From: Spirochaetota bacterium
Lineage (GTDB): Bacteria > Spirochaetota > Leptospiria > Turneriellales > Turneriellaceae
Direction: 5' to 3'
NCBI GenBank assembly: GCA_963205035.1
Contig: CAUJII010000079.1
Coordinates: forward strand, 1 to 27,170
Length of the DNA: 27,170 bases
Under the pieces are notes generated by a model. It worked only from the letters and a program-made list of their open reading frames with translations, did not search any database and was not told the origin of the DNA. Shown here one piece after another: positions 1 to 7,058 of the stretch. Every line of letters begins with the position of its first letter. Positions within the stretch are counted from its first letter, which is position 1. Made by a program: the position numbers and the translations under genes.

Positions 1-1248
1 GAATTTGTCGAGCGAGCGAAGTGCGAGGCGGGGATCGAGATTACTGTTATTCCCGGCATTGAAGAGGCGCGGCTCGTATATAGCGGGGTGCGTGCGCATA
101 CGGAACTCGATGAGAAGCCTTATCTTTTCAACGACATCGGCGGCGGCTCGACAGAACTCTTGGTGTGCAACAATACCGACATCCACTTTGTCGAAAGCCT
201 GCGTCTGGGGACTGTGCGTCTCAAAGAGATGTTTGCAGCAGAATCGAAAGAGCTTGTCAAACTTATCGACAAGTATGTGGAGAGATCTCTCGAACCGTAT
301 ATCGACGACATCCGTCGATTTAATCCAGAAGCCGCGCTTTCGACTGGCGGTACGGCGCGCACCATACTCGAAATCATGCGTGAAATGGGGTTCGCGGTAA
401 AAGAACGTTTACGACTACCGCTTGTGGAAACCAAAGACTTGGCGCGCATGGTCGACGACATCGCCCAGATGAGCAAAAAAGAAATTGTCAAGCTCAAGAG
501 CGTCGACGAGAATAGGCGCGACATCATTTTACCCGGTGCAGCGCTTCTCTTAGCTCTTCTCAAGCACACAAAACTTTCTCAATTTATGGTATCTCCCAAT
601 GGCCTCAGAGACGGTGCGCTTGCGGATTTTGTCTTCAATAAGGTAGATAACACAATTTATTTGCACAGCCAGAGACAATTTCGAGAAACGGGGCTGGAGG
701 CGATTGTCGAGAAATACAAAATGGATCGAGGCCATTCAGAGCATGTCGCCAATTTATCGGTTCGTCTTTTCGATCTTTTTGCCGAGTTACATAAACTGGC
801 GGCCACGGCGCGTGACCTCCTCAAAGCCGCAGCGATACTCCACGACATCGGCAAATTTATCGACTACTCCCAACACCACAAGCACGCGCTTTACATCTTG
901 ACGAACACGCACCTGCCGGGTTATACCGACGAGGAGCGCGCAGTGATTGCACACACGGCTCGTTACCACAGGAAGTCGAATCCCAAAGCGTCGCATCTCG
1001 AATATCAAGCGCTTGCTGGGCCCGTCAAAGAAACAATCTTAAAATTATCGGCGATACTGCGCATTGCAGATAGTCTCGACAGGAGTTATTCAAGCTCGAT
1101 AACTAAACTCGACGCACAAAAAAAAGACGAGAAGCACTGGCTCCTTTCGCTGCAAAGCAACAGCGAGACACAGCTCGAACGCTGGGCGTTCCAGAGAAAA
1201 AAGGACACCTTTGAAAAAGTGTTTAACGTCAGTTTAGATCTGGTCTAA
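1..1248 (+). CDS. Ppx/GppA family phosphatase with C-terminal HD domain (5' truncated)
   Basis: The open frame runs to the left edge without a start, so the gene begins upstream; 415 residues are visible. The first residues (VIPGIEEARLVYSGV) match the Ppx/GppA pattern before the second phosphate-binding loop, seen as DIGGGSTEL at about residues 45-53. GLRDG (about 201-205) is the usual end of the ASKHA-fold part. An HD-type domain follows, with HSEH at about 245 and HDIGK at about 281. The family hydrolyses inorganic polyphosphate and/or the 5' phosphate of pppGpp in the cytoplasm; which substrate applies cannot be read from the sequence. The stop TAA (1246-1248) overlaps the stop of the convergent sulfatase gene. 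Family assignment is firm, substrate is not. Confidence 0.9.
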   Translation, partial: EFVERAKCEAGIEITVIPGIEEARLVYSGVRAHTELDEKPYLFNDIGGGSTELLVCNNTDIHFVESLRLGTVRLKEMFAAESKELVKLIDKYVERSLEPYIDDIRRFNPEAALSTGGTARTILEIMREMGFAVKERLRLPLVETKDLARMVDDIAQMSKKEIVKLKSVDENRRDIILPGAALLLALLKHTKLSQFMVSPNGLRDGALADFVFNKVDNTIYLHSQRQFRETGLEAIVEKYKMDRGHSEHVANLSVRLFDLFAELHKLAATARDLLKAAAILHDIGKFIDYSQHHKHALYILTNTHLPGYTDEERAVIAHTARYHRKSNPKASHLEYQALAGPVKETILKLSAILRIADSLDRSYSSSITKLDAQKKDEKHWLLSLQSNSETQLERWAFQRKKDTFEKVFNVSLDLV

Positions 1249-3065
1249 CGCACACCAGCGTGCGCCGGAAACTTTGCGGCATTCTGGAGACCCTTGAGAT
1301 AGGCCAACTGCGTTAGCCAATAGGCCGTCGCTTGTTCGTACGCCGGATTTTTTCGATCGCAAACTTGCGGCAACTTCTCTGCGCTATCTTTCGCAAGGTC
1401 GAAAAACCGGCAAGACGCGTCGGCGAGTCTCTGGAATTTCTTTTGCGCCTTATCGTACACCGTGACGACTCCTTCGTTGCCATACGCGAAAACAAACGGG
1501 CGCGTTATTTTATTCAGGAGAGAAACGCCCTGAAATTTTGTTGCATCGTGCGGAATGCGTAAAATATCCAATATCGTGGGAGCTATATCGACATGCGAAG
1601 TTGGTTCCAGAATTTTGCGCGGAGTCAGAAGATTTTTCGCCCAGATCAGAGCAGGCACATGCAAATTTTCATCGTAGCTATAGAGAGAATGGATGTAATT
1701 CCCCCTGTGTTGTCTAAACGCCTCGCTGTGGTCGCCTACCAAGACGACGAGAGTCTTGTCTAAAATTCCGCGCTCTTCGAGTGCTCGAAAAAATTTTTCA
1801 ATCTGCACGTCGACGAGGTGAAGGTTGTCGACATAACGGTCGAGACGCGAAGTCCCTGCGGTGATTCTCCATTGCTTGCCATAATCGTGGTAAGGAAAAT
1901 GCGGAGCAAAAGGAATATACGTTGCAAAGAATGGTTCTTTGAGATGCTTAAGCCGAGACACAAAATAATCGGCAACCTGTTCTTCGTTGCGCGCTTCTCG
2001 GGGTGAAGTTTTTCTCTCTTTGAAAAGTAATTTGTCTTGTCCTAAAATTTCTTTGATACCATTATTGTTGAGTAGGCCTTTCGGAAAATACCACTCGGTG
2101 GGGCTTGGGGTAACGAAGAGCTTTGTGTAGCCTTCAAGGTACGCATTCCAAGTCTTGATCTTAAGCGATTTATCGAGAGAGAAAAACTTCAGCGTCGGCT
2201 CGGGATAAAGCCCGGTAAAGAGAGAAAACAGCGCACGCGGTGAACTATTCGATGTCGAGTAATGCTTCGTCAGAAAGAGAGACTCTTCGCTGAGTTTTTT
2301 CAAAAAGGGCATCGGAACCTGCCCGGATTTTGTAAGCGACGCATCGAAGACATAGCGCGCGCCGGTGCTCTCCAAAACAATGAGCAAGATATTATACTGC
2401 AATGGTTTTCCCACTGTTTTGGTTTGCAACTCCCTTTGATTCTGATTCGGCGTCGGCGCAAATTTTATCCCGGAGATTGTCAACTGAGACAAATGCTCTG
2501 CCGTTCTTTCGTGAGATCCCACGAGAAGAGCGACCCTCAAGAGGGGTATTCTTAGGAAAGGAGAAACAAAAGCGGTCACGGGTGTTTTTGTCTGGGAAAG
2601 AGTCATCCAAAAAAAGAAACAAAGTAGCGTCAGACCCGTCAATACCACCCAAAAGCGTTTTGTTCCCAAGCGAAAACTCCAACGGTGCGGAAATAGAAAC
2701 GTCAGAAGCGTCGCTCCTAAGAGGGTAAAATCTAAGAAATCCATCAGCTCGAAAGCATTGGCAGGAGTAAGCGCGCTCACCGCTTCAGAGAGGAGGACAG
2801 AATCGACGCCCCGATGGAATGCAGCGAGCGTCTTCAAGTCGACGAGCCAGAATAGAACGTAGATAAAATTTGCGAAGAACGCGAGCACACGCCACGCTTG
2901 CGAAGGAAGACGCTCCCTGAGTTGCCGCAGTAGAAGAGTGTAAAACGCAAGTTCGATCAAACCCGGGATGACGAGAAGCAGAGTCAGTTCAACGGGCGAA
3001 AAATTTTCTCGCAGACCGATAAGGAGCGTTGTCGCGCGCACCCATATAAAGAAGACAAGAAACAT
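1245..3065 (-). CDS. Membrane-anchored sulfatase / LTA synthase-like transferase
   Basis: This 606-residue protein has about five hydrophobic segments in residues 1-185, then a large extracytoplasmic sulfatase-fold domain. Visible motifs are NILLIVLESTGARY (225-238, first metal site), NSSPRALFSLFTGLYPEP (273-290, the position of the sulfatase nucleophile region), GDHSE (444-448, metal ligands) and HVPALIW (469-475). The layout is that of lipoteichoic acid synthases, phosphoglycerol transferases and phosphoethanolamine transferases, which modify envelope polymers outside the inner membrane. There is no C-x-P-x-R formylglycine motif, so true sulfatase activity is unlikely. The substrate cannot be read from sequence; in a diderm an envelope glycan or lipid is the likelier target. 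It converges on the Ppx/GppA gene with a 4-bp overlap and diverges from tsaD. Confidence 0.85.
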   Translation of the reverse strand: MFLVFFIWVRATTLLIGLRENFSPVELTLLLVIPGLIELAFYTLLLRQLRERLPSQAWRVLAFFANFIYVLFWLVDLKTLAAFHRGVDSVLLSEAVSALTPANAFELMDFLDFTLLGATLLTFLFPHRWSFRLGTKRFWVVLTGLTLLCFFFWMTLSQTKTPVTAFVSPFLRIPLLRVALLVGSHERTAEHLSQLTISGIKFAPTPNQNQRELQTKTVGKPLQYNILLIVLESTGARYVFDASLTKSGQVPMPFLKKLSEESLFLTKHYSTSNSSPRALFSLFTGLYPEPTLKFFSLDKSLKIKTWNAYLEGYTKLFVTPSPTEWYFPKGLLNNNGIKEILGQDKLLFKERKTSPREARNEEQVADYFVSRLKHLKEPFFATYIPFAPHFPYHDYGKQWRITAGTSRLDRYVDNLHLVDVQIEKFFRALEERGILDKTLVVLVGDHSEAFRQHRGNYIHSLYSYDENLHVPALIWAKNLLTPRKILEPTSHVDIAPTILDILRIPHDATKFQGVSLLNKITRPFVFAYGNEGVVTVYDKAQKKFQRLADASCRFFDLAKDSAEKLPQVCDRKNPAYEQATAYWLTQLAYLKGLQNAAKFPAHAGVR

Positions 3066-3090
3066 CTTCTCCGATTCTTTTTGCCTTCAA

Positions 3091-3119
3091 GACAAGGCGA
3101 AAAATCTTTTTCGCCTGTC
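3091..3119. promoter_or_regulatory. Near-perfect palindrome in the sulfatase/tsaD divergent intergenic region
   Basis: The 74-bp gap between the divergent sulfatase and tsaD starts holds an inverted repeat. GGCGAAAAA (3096-3104) and TTTTTCGCC (3107-3115) form a 9-bp perfect pair, flanked by GACA (3091-3094) and TGTC (3116-3119) with one bulged A. The 2-nt centre suits a dimeric protein operator better than an RNA hairpin. Its position would let one protein act on both genes. No function is proven. Confidence 0.45.
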
Positions 3120-3139
3120 TCATTCTTTCGTTCTACCCC

Positions 3140-4174
3140 ATGGCGTTGGCCCTGGCATTCGAGTCGAGTTGCGACGAGACAGGCGTTGCGCTCGTTCAAG
3201 ACGGCAAGCGTGTTCTCGCGGCACCACTTTATAGTCAAATCGAAGAACACCGGCCCTATGGGGGAGTCATCCCAGAATATGCGAGCCGTGCGCATCTTGA
3301 AAAATTCACGCTCCTCCTCTCTCAGATTTTGAAGGAGAATGCATTGCAGCCGGGCTCTATCGATTATGTCGCAGCGACGACGCGGCCCGGACTCGTCGGC
3401 GGTCTCTTAGTCGGCTACCAAAGTGCCAAAGCGTGTGCGCGTTTTTTTTCTGTGCCGTTTTTCGGCGTTCACCATCTCGAAGCGCACTTGGCGGCGGTGA
3501 CGCTCTCGGGCCACGTCATGCCCTACCCATCGTTGGGACTTGTCTTGTCGGGCGGGAACTCCGTCGTCTATCGCCTGAGCGGACCCGGCAAAGCCCAAGT
3601 CTTGGGAGATACTTTAGACGACGCGGCAGGCGAAGCGTTAGATAAGGCCGCGCAAATTTTGGGCTTAGGTTATCCCGGGGGACCCAAGATTGAAGAGGCG
3701 GCATTGCGTTTTTTTGAAAGTGGGATTACTCAAGCCTCGCAGAATAATTTTGGTGATGAAAATCCGTTTCCGGTTATCTTGAAAAGCTTGCCGCGTGACA
3801 AGGTGCAATTTAGCTTTAGCGGAATTAAGACTTCACTTCTGCGGCTTACGGAAAAATTGAACACACAAGATATTGATCGTCTTGCCTTCTTCTTTCAAGA
3901 AAGGGTTATCCAGCATATCTTGCAGAACGTCGAGCACGCCCTTTGGCAAAACAAAAATCTTCCGCTCATCGCCGCCGGTGGAGTGATGGCGAATCGGCTT
4001 TTGCGCGAGAGACTCGAAACGCTTTGTAAAAAATATAAAACTCCCCTTCTCATTCCTGAGAAAAAATATGCAACCGATAACGCAGCGATGGTGGCCGCCG
4101 CGGCACACCTCTATTTTGAAAGAGGGTTAGTTTCTCCCTTTTCTCAAGTGACGGCGTCGAACGCGTTTCCATAA
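3140..4174 (+). CDS. tsaD: tRNA N6-adenosine threonylcarbamoyltransferase TsaD
   Basis: TsaD transfers the threonylcarbamoyl group to A37 of ANN-decoding tRNAs, with TsaB and TsaE. The 344-residue length is typical. The N-terminus carries FESSCDETGVAL, followed by YGGVIPEYASRAHLEKF and the metal-binding HHLEAH segment near residue 112. LSGGNSVVY, LDDAAGEALDKAAQILGLGYPGGP and AAGGVMANRLLRERL are also signature blocks of the family. The ATG is used because the conserved first strand begins immediately after it; no clear Shine-Dalgarno precedes it. holA follows after 7 bp, so the two are probably co-transcribed. Confidence 0.97.
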   Translation: MALALAFESSCDETGVALVQDGKRVLAAPLYSQIEEHRPYGGVIPEYASRAHLEKFTLLLSQILKENALQPGSIDYVAATTRPGLVGGLLVGYQSAKACARFFSVPFFGVHHLEAHLAAVTLSGHVMPYPSLGLVLSGGNSVVYRLSGPGKAQVLGDTLDDAAGEALDKAAQILGLGYPGGPKIEEAALRFFESGITQASQNNFGDENPFPVILKSLPRDKVQFSFSGIKTSLLRLTEKLNTQDIDRLAFFFQERVIQHILQNVEHALWQNKNLPLIAAGGVMANRLLRERLETLCKKYKTPLLIPEKKYATDNAAMVAAAAHLYFERGLVSPFSQVTASNAFP

Positions 4175-4181
4175 GGGTGAG

Positions 4182-5234
4182 ATGGCTCGATCACGCACAA
4201 GCGCCGAATCTTTCACGTCGTTTTGCCAGAAAATCGAAACGATCGGAGCTTTGCCTCGCCTTATTTTTTTTATAGGCGAAAATCAAGACGACTTAAATAC
4301 ACTCTTAGACGCTCTGCGCACGCGGCTCAAGAGCACATTCGGTTCTATCGACGAAGTTCACATCGCAGGCACAGACAATGAAATCGCACGCTGGCACGCA
4401 GAGATGATGACAATGCCGATGTTTCCAACGGGAAGACTTATTTTGGTTCGCCACGCAGACGCCTTACTCAAGCGCATTGCTGCAAATAGCAAAGCGACCG
4501 CAAATTATCTGCGCGATATTTCTCAGAGCCCCGATTTCACTGTCTCGGTTTTGTTCTCTACCGAGAAAAAACTTCCCACTTCGCTTGCCGCCATTGAAGA
4601 CGAGGCTTTAATCTACGAAGACACGCCACTCACGGGCGAGGCTCTCGCGAACTCAATAGCTGAGAGGCTTCAAAACTTAGGATTCAAAATCGAACGAGAC
4701 GCTTTGGAGCGTCTCTTGGAAAAATCGGCTGGCATTCAGAAGACGGCGCTTCAAGCCCTCGACCGCTTGGTGACATTCAAATTGCACGAAAAAGAAATCC
4801 GCATAGAGGATGTCGAAGAGGTGATGTCGCAAGCGGAGAGCAACATGCACTTCCGCTTGCTCGACGCGACTGCCCGGCGCAACACGGCGGAGTGTTTAAG
4901 ACTCTTAGAACTCCATTCGATGGAAAACATCCAGCCTTGGATAAACGCACTCGGACAACTCTTCGCAAACGCGCTCCGCTACCGGCACTACCGCCAAGGC
5001 GGGCTCGACGAAACACAAATCGGCCAACTAATCTACTCGCGCACGCCTAACAGATACGCATTTCAACAAGACCAATCGCGGTGGAATGCACTTCTTCAGA
5101 AATATTCTATTGCAACGATAGAGTCTGTCTTAGAAGCACTCGTTCGAGCAGATATACTCTGCAAAGAAACAAGCGACTTAAGTCAGCAGCGGGTCATACT
5201 CACAAGTTTCTATCTCATGCTATCGCGCAATTAA
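4182..5234 (+). CDS. holA: DNA polymerase III subunit delta (HolA)
   Basis: The 350-residue protein has the HolA layout: an N-terminal AAA+-like domain beginning RLIFFIGENQDDLNTLLDALR, a middle block (MMTMPMFPTGRLILVRHAD) like the conserved segment that describes the opened clamp, and a helical C-terminal collar domain. Delta is the clamp-opening wrench of the replisome clamp loader. HolA proteins diverge strongly, so the call rests on the overall pattern and length. GGGTG lies only a few bases before the ATG. The stop TAA (5232-5234) shares bases with the stop of the convergent Crp-like gene, giving a TTAA overlap. Confidence 0.85.
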   Translation: MARSRTSAESFTSFCQKIETIGALPRLIFFIGENQDDLNTLLDALRTRLKSTFGSIDEVHIAGTDNEIARWHAEMMTMPMFPTGRLILVRHADALLKRIAANSKATANYLRDISQSPDFTVSVLFSTEKKLPTSLAAIEDEALIYEDTPLTGEALANSIAERLQNLGFKIERDALERLLEKSAGIQKTALQALDRLVTFKLHEKEIRIEDVEEVMSQAESNMHFRLLDATARRNTAECLRLLELHSMENIQPWINALGQLFANALRYRHYRQGGLDETQIGQLIYSRTPNRYAFQQDQSRWNALLQKYSIATIESVLEALVRADILCKETSDLSQQRVILTSFYLMLSRN

Positions 5235-5869
5235 ACACGATAAAAATATTCGAAAATTTTTGGCGAGAAAGAAATATATTGCTTTCCCGCCACGTCGCGG
5301 CGGATATGCAAGAGACTCTGATTGCGTAACTTCAGGAGACTCTGGTTTGTGTCTTCAACAGAAATTCCCGAAGTTTTCTTGATATAATCGCAAAACCCGA
5401 TATAAGGCAAGAGCAAAATTTCACCGGACTTGTCTTTTTGCCCTTCAAGATTCCAATAGGCATACATCGCTTTTAAGATTCGAGTCTCTTTGCTGAGAAC
5501 AAGTAACTCACCGATTTGGTTGTCGGCGTTCCTTAGTCGCTCGCAGAGCTTTCGTATCATATTGATTGCAAACGAACTATTCGAGTTCACCATATAATCG
5601 AAAGATTTTTTATCGATACACAAAATCGTGCTTTCGACCATGACCGTCGCAGTTGCAGATCGAGGCGTATCGGTAAAGAGCGACATCTCGCCAAAAAAAT
5701 CTCCATCGCGCAAGGTCGCAAGAATTTGCTCCGCGTTGCGTGCTCGTTTGGAAATATTCACCTGCCCCTTGTGGATGATATACATCTCTTCGGCGTGGTC
5801 GCCTTCTTGAAAAATAGTTTGGCCGGAATTATACGTTGTTCCGAATCTTTTGACGAGATCGGCACTCAT
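5231..5869 (-). CDS. Crp/Fnr-type cyclic nucleotide-binding regulator
   Basis: The frame is open further upstream, but the start is placed at ATG 5867-5869 because it overlaps the stop of the PC4 gene in an ATGA arrangement and the conserved domain begins just after it; this gives 212 residues. The beta-roll contains FGTTYNSGQTIFQEGD, then the phosphate-binding cassette DFFGEMSLFTDTPRSATATV, with the Glu and the Arg-Ser pair that bind cyclic nucleotide in CRP. A long dimer helix follows, then a C-terminal region shaped like a winged helix (SGISVEDTNQSLLKLRNQSL). It is probably a cAMP- or similar-responsive transcription factor, although the recognition helix is not classical. Confidence 0.85.
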   Translation of the reverse strand: MSADLVKRFGTTYNSGQTIFQEGDHAEEMYIIHKGQVNISKRARNAEQILATLRDGDFFGEMSLFTDTPRSATATVMVESTILCIDKKSFDYMVNSNSSFAINMIRKLCERLRNADNQIGELLVLSKETRILKAMYAYWNLEGQKDKSGEILLLPYIGFCDYIKKTSGISVEDTNQSLLKLRNQSLLHIRRDVAGKQYISFSPKIFEYFYRV

Positions 5870-6087
5870 GCGCGCAGCAACTCTTCGATTTGCGGCAGAA
5901 TAGTTTGGAGTTTCTGAAACTGCTCGTAAGTCAGCGTCACGCCTTTTTTTGTGGGAGCTAATTCCCCCGCGTCGTTTGTATACCAAGTGCGGATATTCAA
6001 GAGCTTCTTGCCTTTGAATTCGCTGACCTCGACACGGATTACCTCACCACGCGTTTTTTCAATATCGAGCAAAACCTTGTCTTCCAT
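5866..6087 (-). CDS. PC4/p15-like single-stranded DNA-binding protein
   Basis: This 73-residue protein matches the PC4 (SUB1/p15) C-terminal fold. Visible features are VIRVEVSEFKGKKLLNIRTWY, a polar turn, then PTKKGVTLTYEQFQKLQTILPQI and a terminal helix. Members bind single-stranded or distorted DNA as dimers; bacterial copies are small stand-alone proteins whose role is not well known. Its stop overlaps the start of the Crp-like gene by 4 bp, so translation of the two is probably coupled. No strong Shine-Dalgarno precedes the ATG at 6085-6087. The gene opens onto the 318-bp gap to its right. Confidence 0.85.
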   Translation of the reverse strand: MEDKVLLDIEKTRGEVIRVEVSEFKGKKLLNIRTWYTNDAGELAPTKKGVTLTYEQFQKLQTILPQIEELLRA

Positions 6088-6201
6088 AGGCGACCAAACG
6101 CCGTATCGCTTTTGTGACGGATAATCTTTTTAGAGGGGACGCACTCTGAGTTCATGTGGGAGAAATCAGGAGGGATTCTTACGCTCTACAAAAATTTTTG
6201 G

Positions 6202-6221
6202 AGTTTAGGCTGAGAACTCAG
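6202..6221 (+). repeat. Partial copy of the fold-back element terminal repeat
   Basis: AGTTTAGGCTGAGAACTCAG matches the 20-nt terminal repeat of the 9739-9997 element (AGTTTAGGCTTAGAACTCGC) at 17 of 20 positions, and shares the preceding GG with that element's right end. It contains the short palindrome CTGAG-AA-CTCAG. It may be a solo end or decayed copy of the same repeat family. Confidence 0.45.
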
Positions 6222-6248
6222 AGCAGCCTCGTGCCGTTATGGAAAAAT

Positions 6249-6309
6249 GTAATAACTATTATAAATTCCCCCATTTCATAAAAATCCGGGTTCTTGTAGT
6301 AGTTATTAC
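6249..6309. repeat. Inverted repeat upstream of the 190-aa gene
   Basis: GTAATAACTA (6249-6258) and TAGTTATTAC (6300-6309) are a perfect 10-bp inverted pair. With flanks the sites read TAATAACTATTA and, reversed, TAATAACTACTA. Each site is itself nearly palindromic (TAATA-AC-TATTA), like an operator half or full site. A related pair with the core TAACTATTAC flanks the leader upstream of the 48-aa gene (21632-21737). Paired operators for a repressor is one reading; a stem in a transcript is another. Confidence 0.6.
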
Positions 6310-6353
6310 AAAAATCACACTTTTTTCGGTTTTTGGAAAAAAATTCAAATTTC

Positions 6354-6398
6354 GTGAGAAAAAAACACGGTTTCTGGGTATTTAATATATAGAGGGAG
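6354..6398 (+). promoter_or_regulatory. Leader module shared with the 48-aa gene, including Shine-Dalgarno
   Basis: Two blocks recur, inverted, near 21538-21603. The first is GTGAGAAAAAAACACGG plus TTTCTGG (6354-6377), which differs from the second locus at a few positions. The second is GTATTTAATATATAGAGGG (6378-6396), identical over 19 nt in the other locus. The second block contains TATATA and runs into AGGGAG (6393-6398), a good Shine-Dalgarno 7 nt before ATG 6406. It may include a promoter, a regulator site, or a conserved untranslated leader. Confidence 0.6.
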
Positions 6399-6405
6399 AA
6401 TATTT

Positions 6406-6978
6406 ATGGAATATCACCAGACATCAGTCTCGCTGCGCGAGAAGTCGTATCGCCGACTCAAGGCTGCACAGCTGATTCTTGCCCGCCATGGGATCCACTG
6501 GGGCGAAGGGGAGATTATTTCGCGGCTCTGCAAGGAGACGGTATTACGCTGGCACTCCGGCGGCAATTGGACAGCATCCGCACGGCGGTACAATATCCAG
6601 ACTGACGAGACTAAATACGTCATAAGGCCCTGGCGGGTTGACAAGAACCTCTACGGCGTGCTTTGGCAGCGGACGATTCATTCGGGCGAGTCGGTTTCGC
6701 GGTTCGTCGACTTCGCGATTCGCGTGTTCATGCCACGGTTTGTTGAGATGTATCTGCATTCGCCCCGGCGCGGGTCGGCGTTCTCCGCGCGGAATCATCA
6801 CTTCTGGGCAGCGCGGTATGCCCGACGCAAGAATTTTCCTGACTATTTTATTAACTACCAAAAAGTCACTGAAAAAAATCAGAACGGCGGGCTCGAAACG
6901 GCCCGGAAGGCGATTCTCATCGCGAAAAAAGGCCTTTCGTACGTTGAATACATCCACTGCCTGCGAACGTGCATATAG
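6406..6978 (+). CDS. Unknown 190-aa basic protein, possibly DUF1564-like, with two ribbon-helix-helix-like units
   Basis: I do not firmly recognise this protein. It is basic and rich in Arg, His, Trp and Tyr. Two segments have a beta-strand-then-two-helices pattern like ribbon-helix-helix proteins: about residues 6-49 (TSVSLREKSYRRLKAAQ onward) and about 71-115 (YVIRPWRVDKNLYGVLW, then SGESVSRFVDFAIRVF). This resembles the layout of the Leptospira-restricted DUF1564 family (a fRP-x-W/L-x-x-L strand followed by a G-x-S helix), but that link comes from memory of the pattern only. The start has a strong AGGGAG site 7 nt upstream. Its leader is shared with a second locus 15 kb away, so it could be a DNA-binding protein acting on both. 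Composition suggests an accessory gene. Confidence 0.6.
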   Translation: MEYHQTSVSLREKSYRRLKAAQLILARHGIHWGEGEIISRLCKETVLRWHSGGNWTASARRYNIQTDETKYVIRPWRVDKNLYGVLWQRTIHSGESVSRFVDFAIRVFMPRFVEMYLHSPRRGSAFSARNHHFWAARYARRKNFPDYFINYQKVTEKNQNGGLETARKAILIAKKGLSYVEYIHCLRTCI

Positions 6979-7058
6979 CGCGCACCCTGCCCGATTTATC
7001 CACACTCGATAATTATTTACAACCTATCTTTCCTGCCGCTTTTGGCGGTGCACCTCAA

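Larger units (their letters stand above)
6088..6405. other. 318-bp divergent intergenic region with repeats and a leader module
   Basis: No credible coding frame was seen. The left part (6088-6143) must hold the promoter of the PC4-Crp pair. CTCTGAGTTC (6144-6153) and GAACTCAGAG (6214-6223) form a 10-bp inverted repeat, overlapping a 20-nt sequence related to the ends of the 9739-9997 element. To the right lie a second inverted repeat (6249-6309) and an A/T-rich leader (6354-6398) that recurs upstream of the 48-aa gene at 21493. The region is much more A/T-rich than the genes around it. Confidence 0.7.

Noticed and set aside
6544..7005. 153-codon minus-strand frame across the 190-aa gene
   Set aside because: The plus-strand frame has a strong Shine-Dalgarno and an RHH-like pattern; the minus frame has neither.
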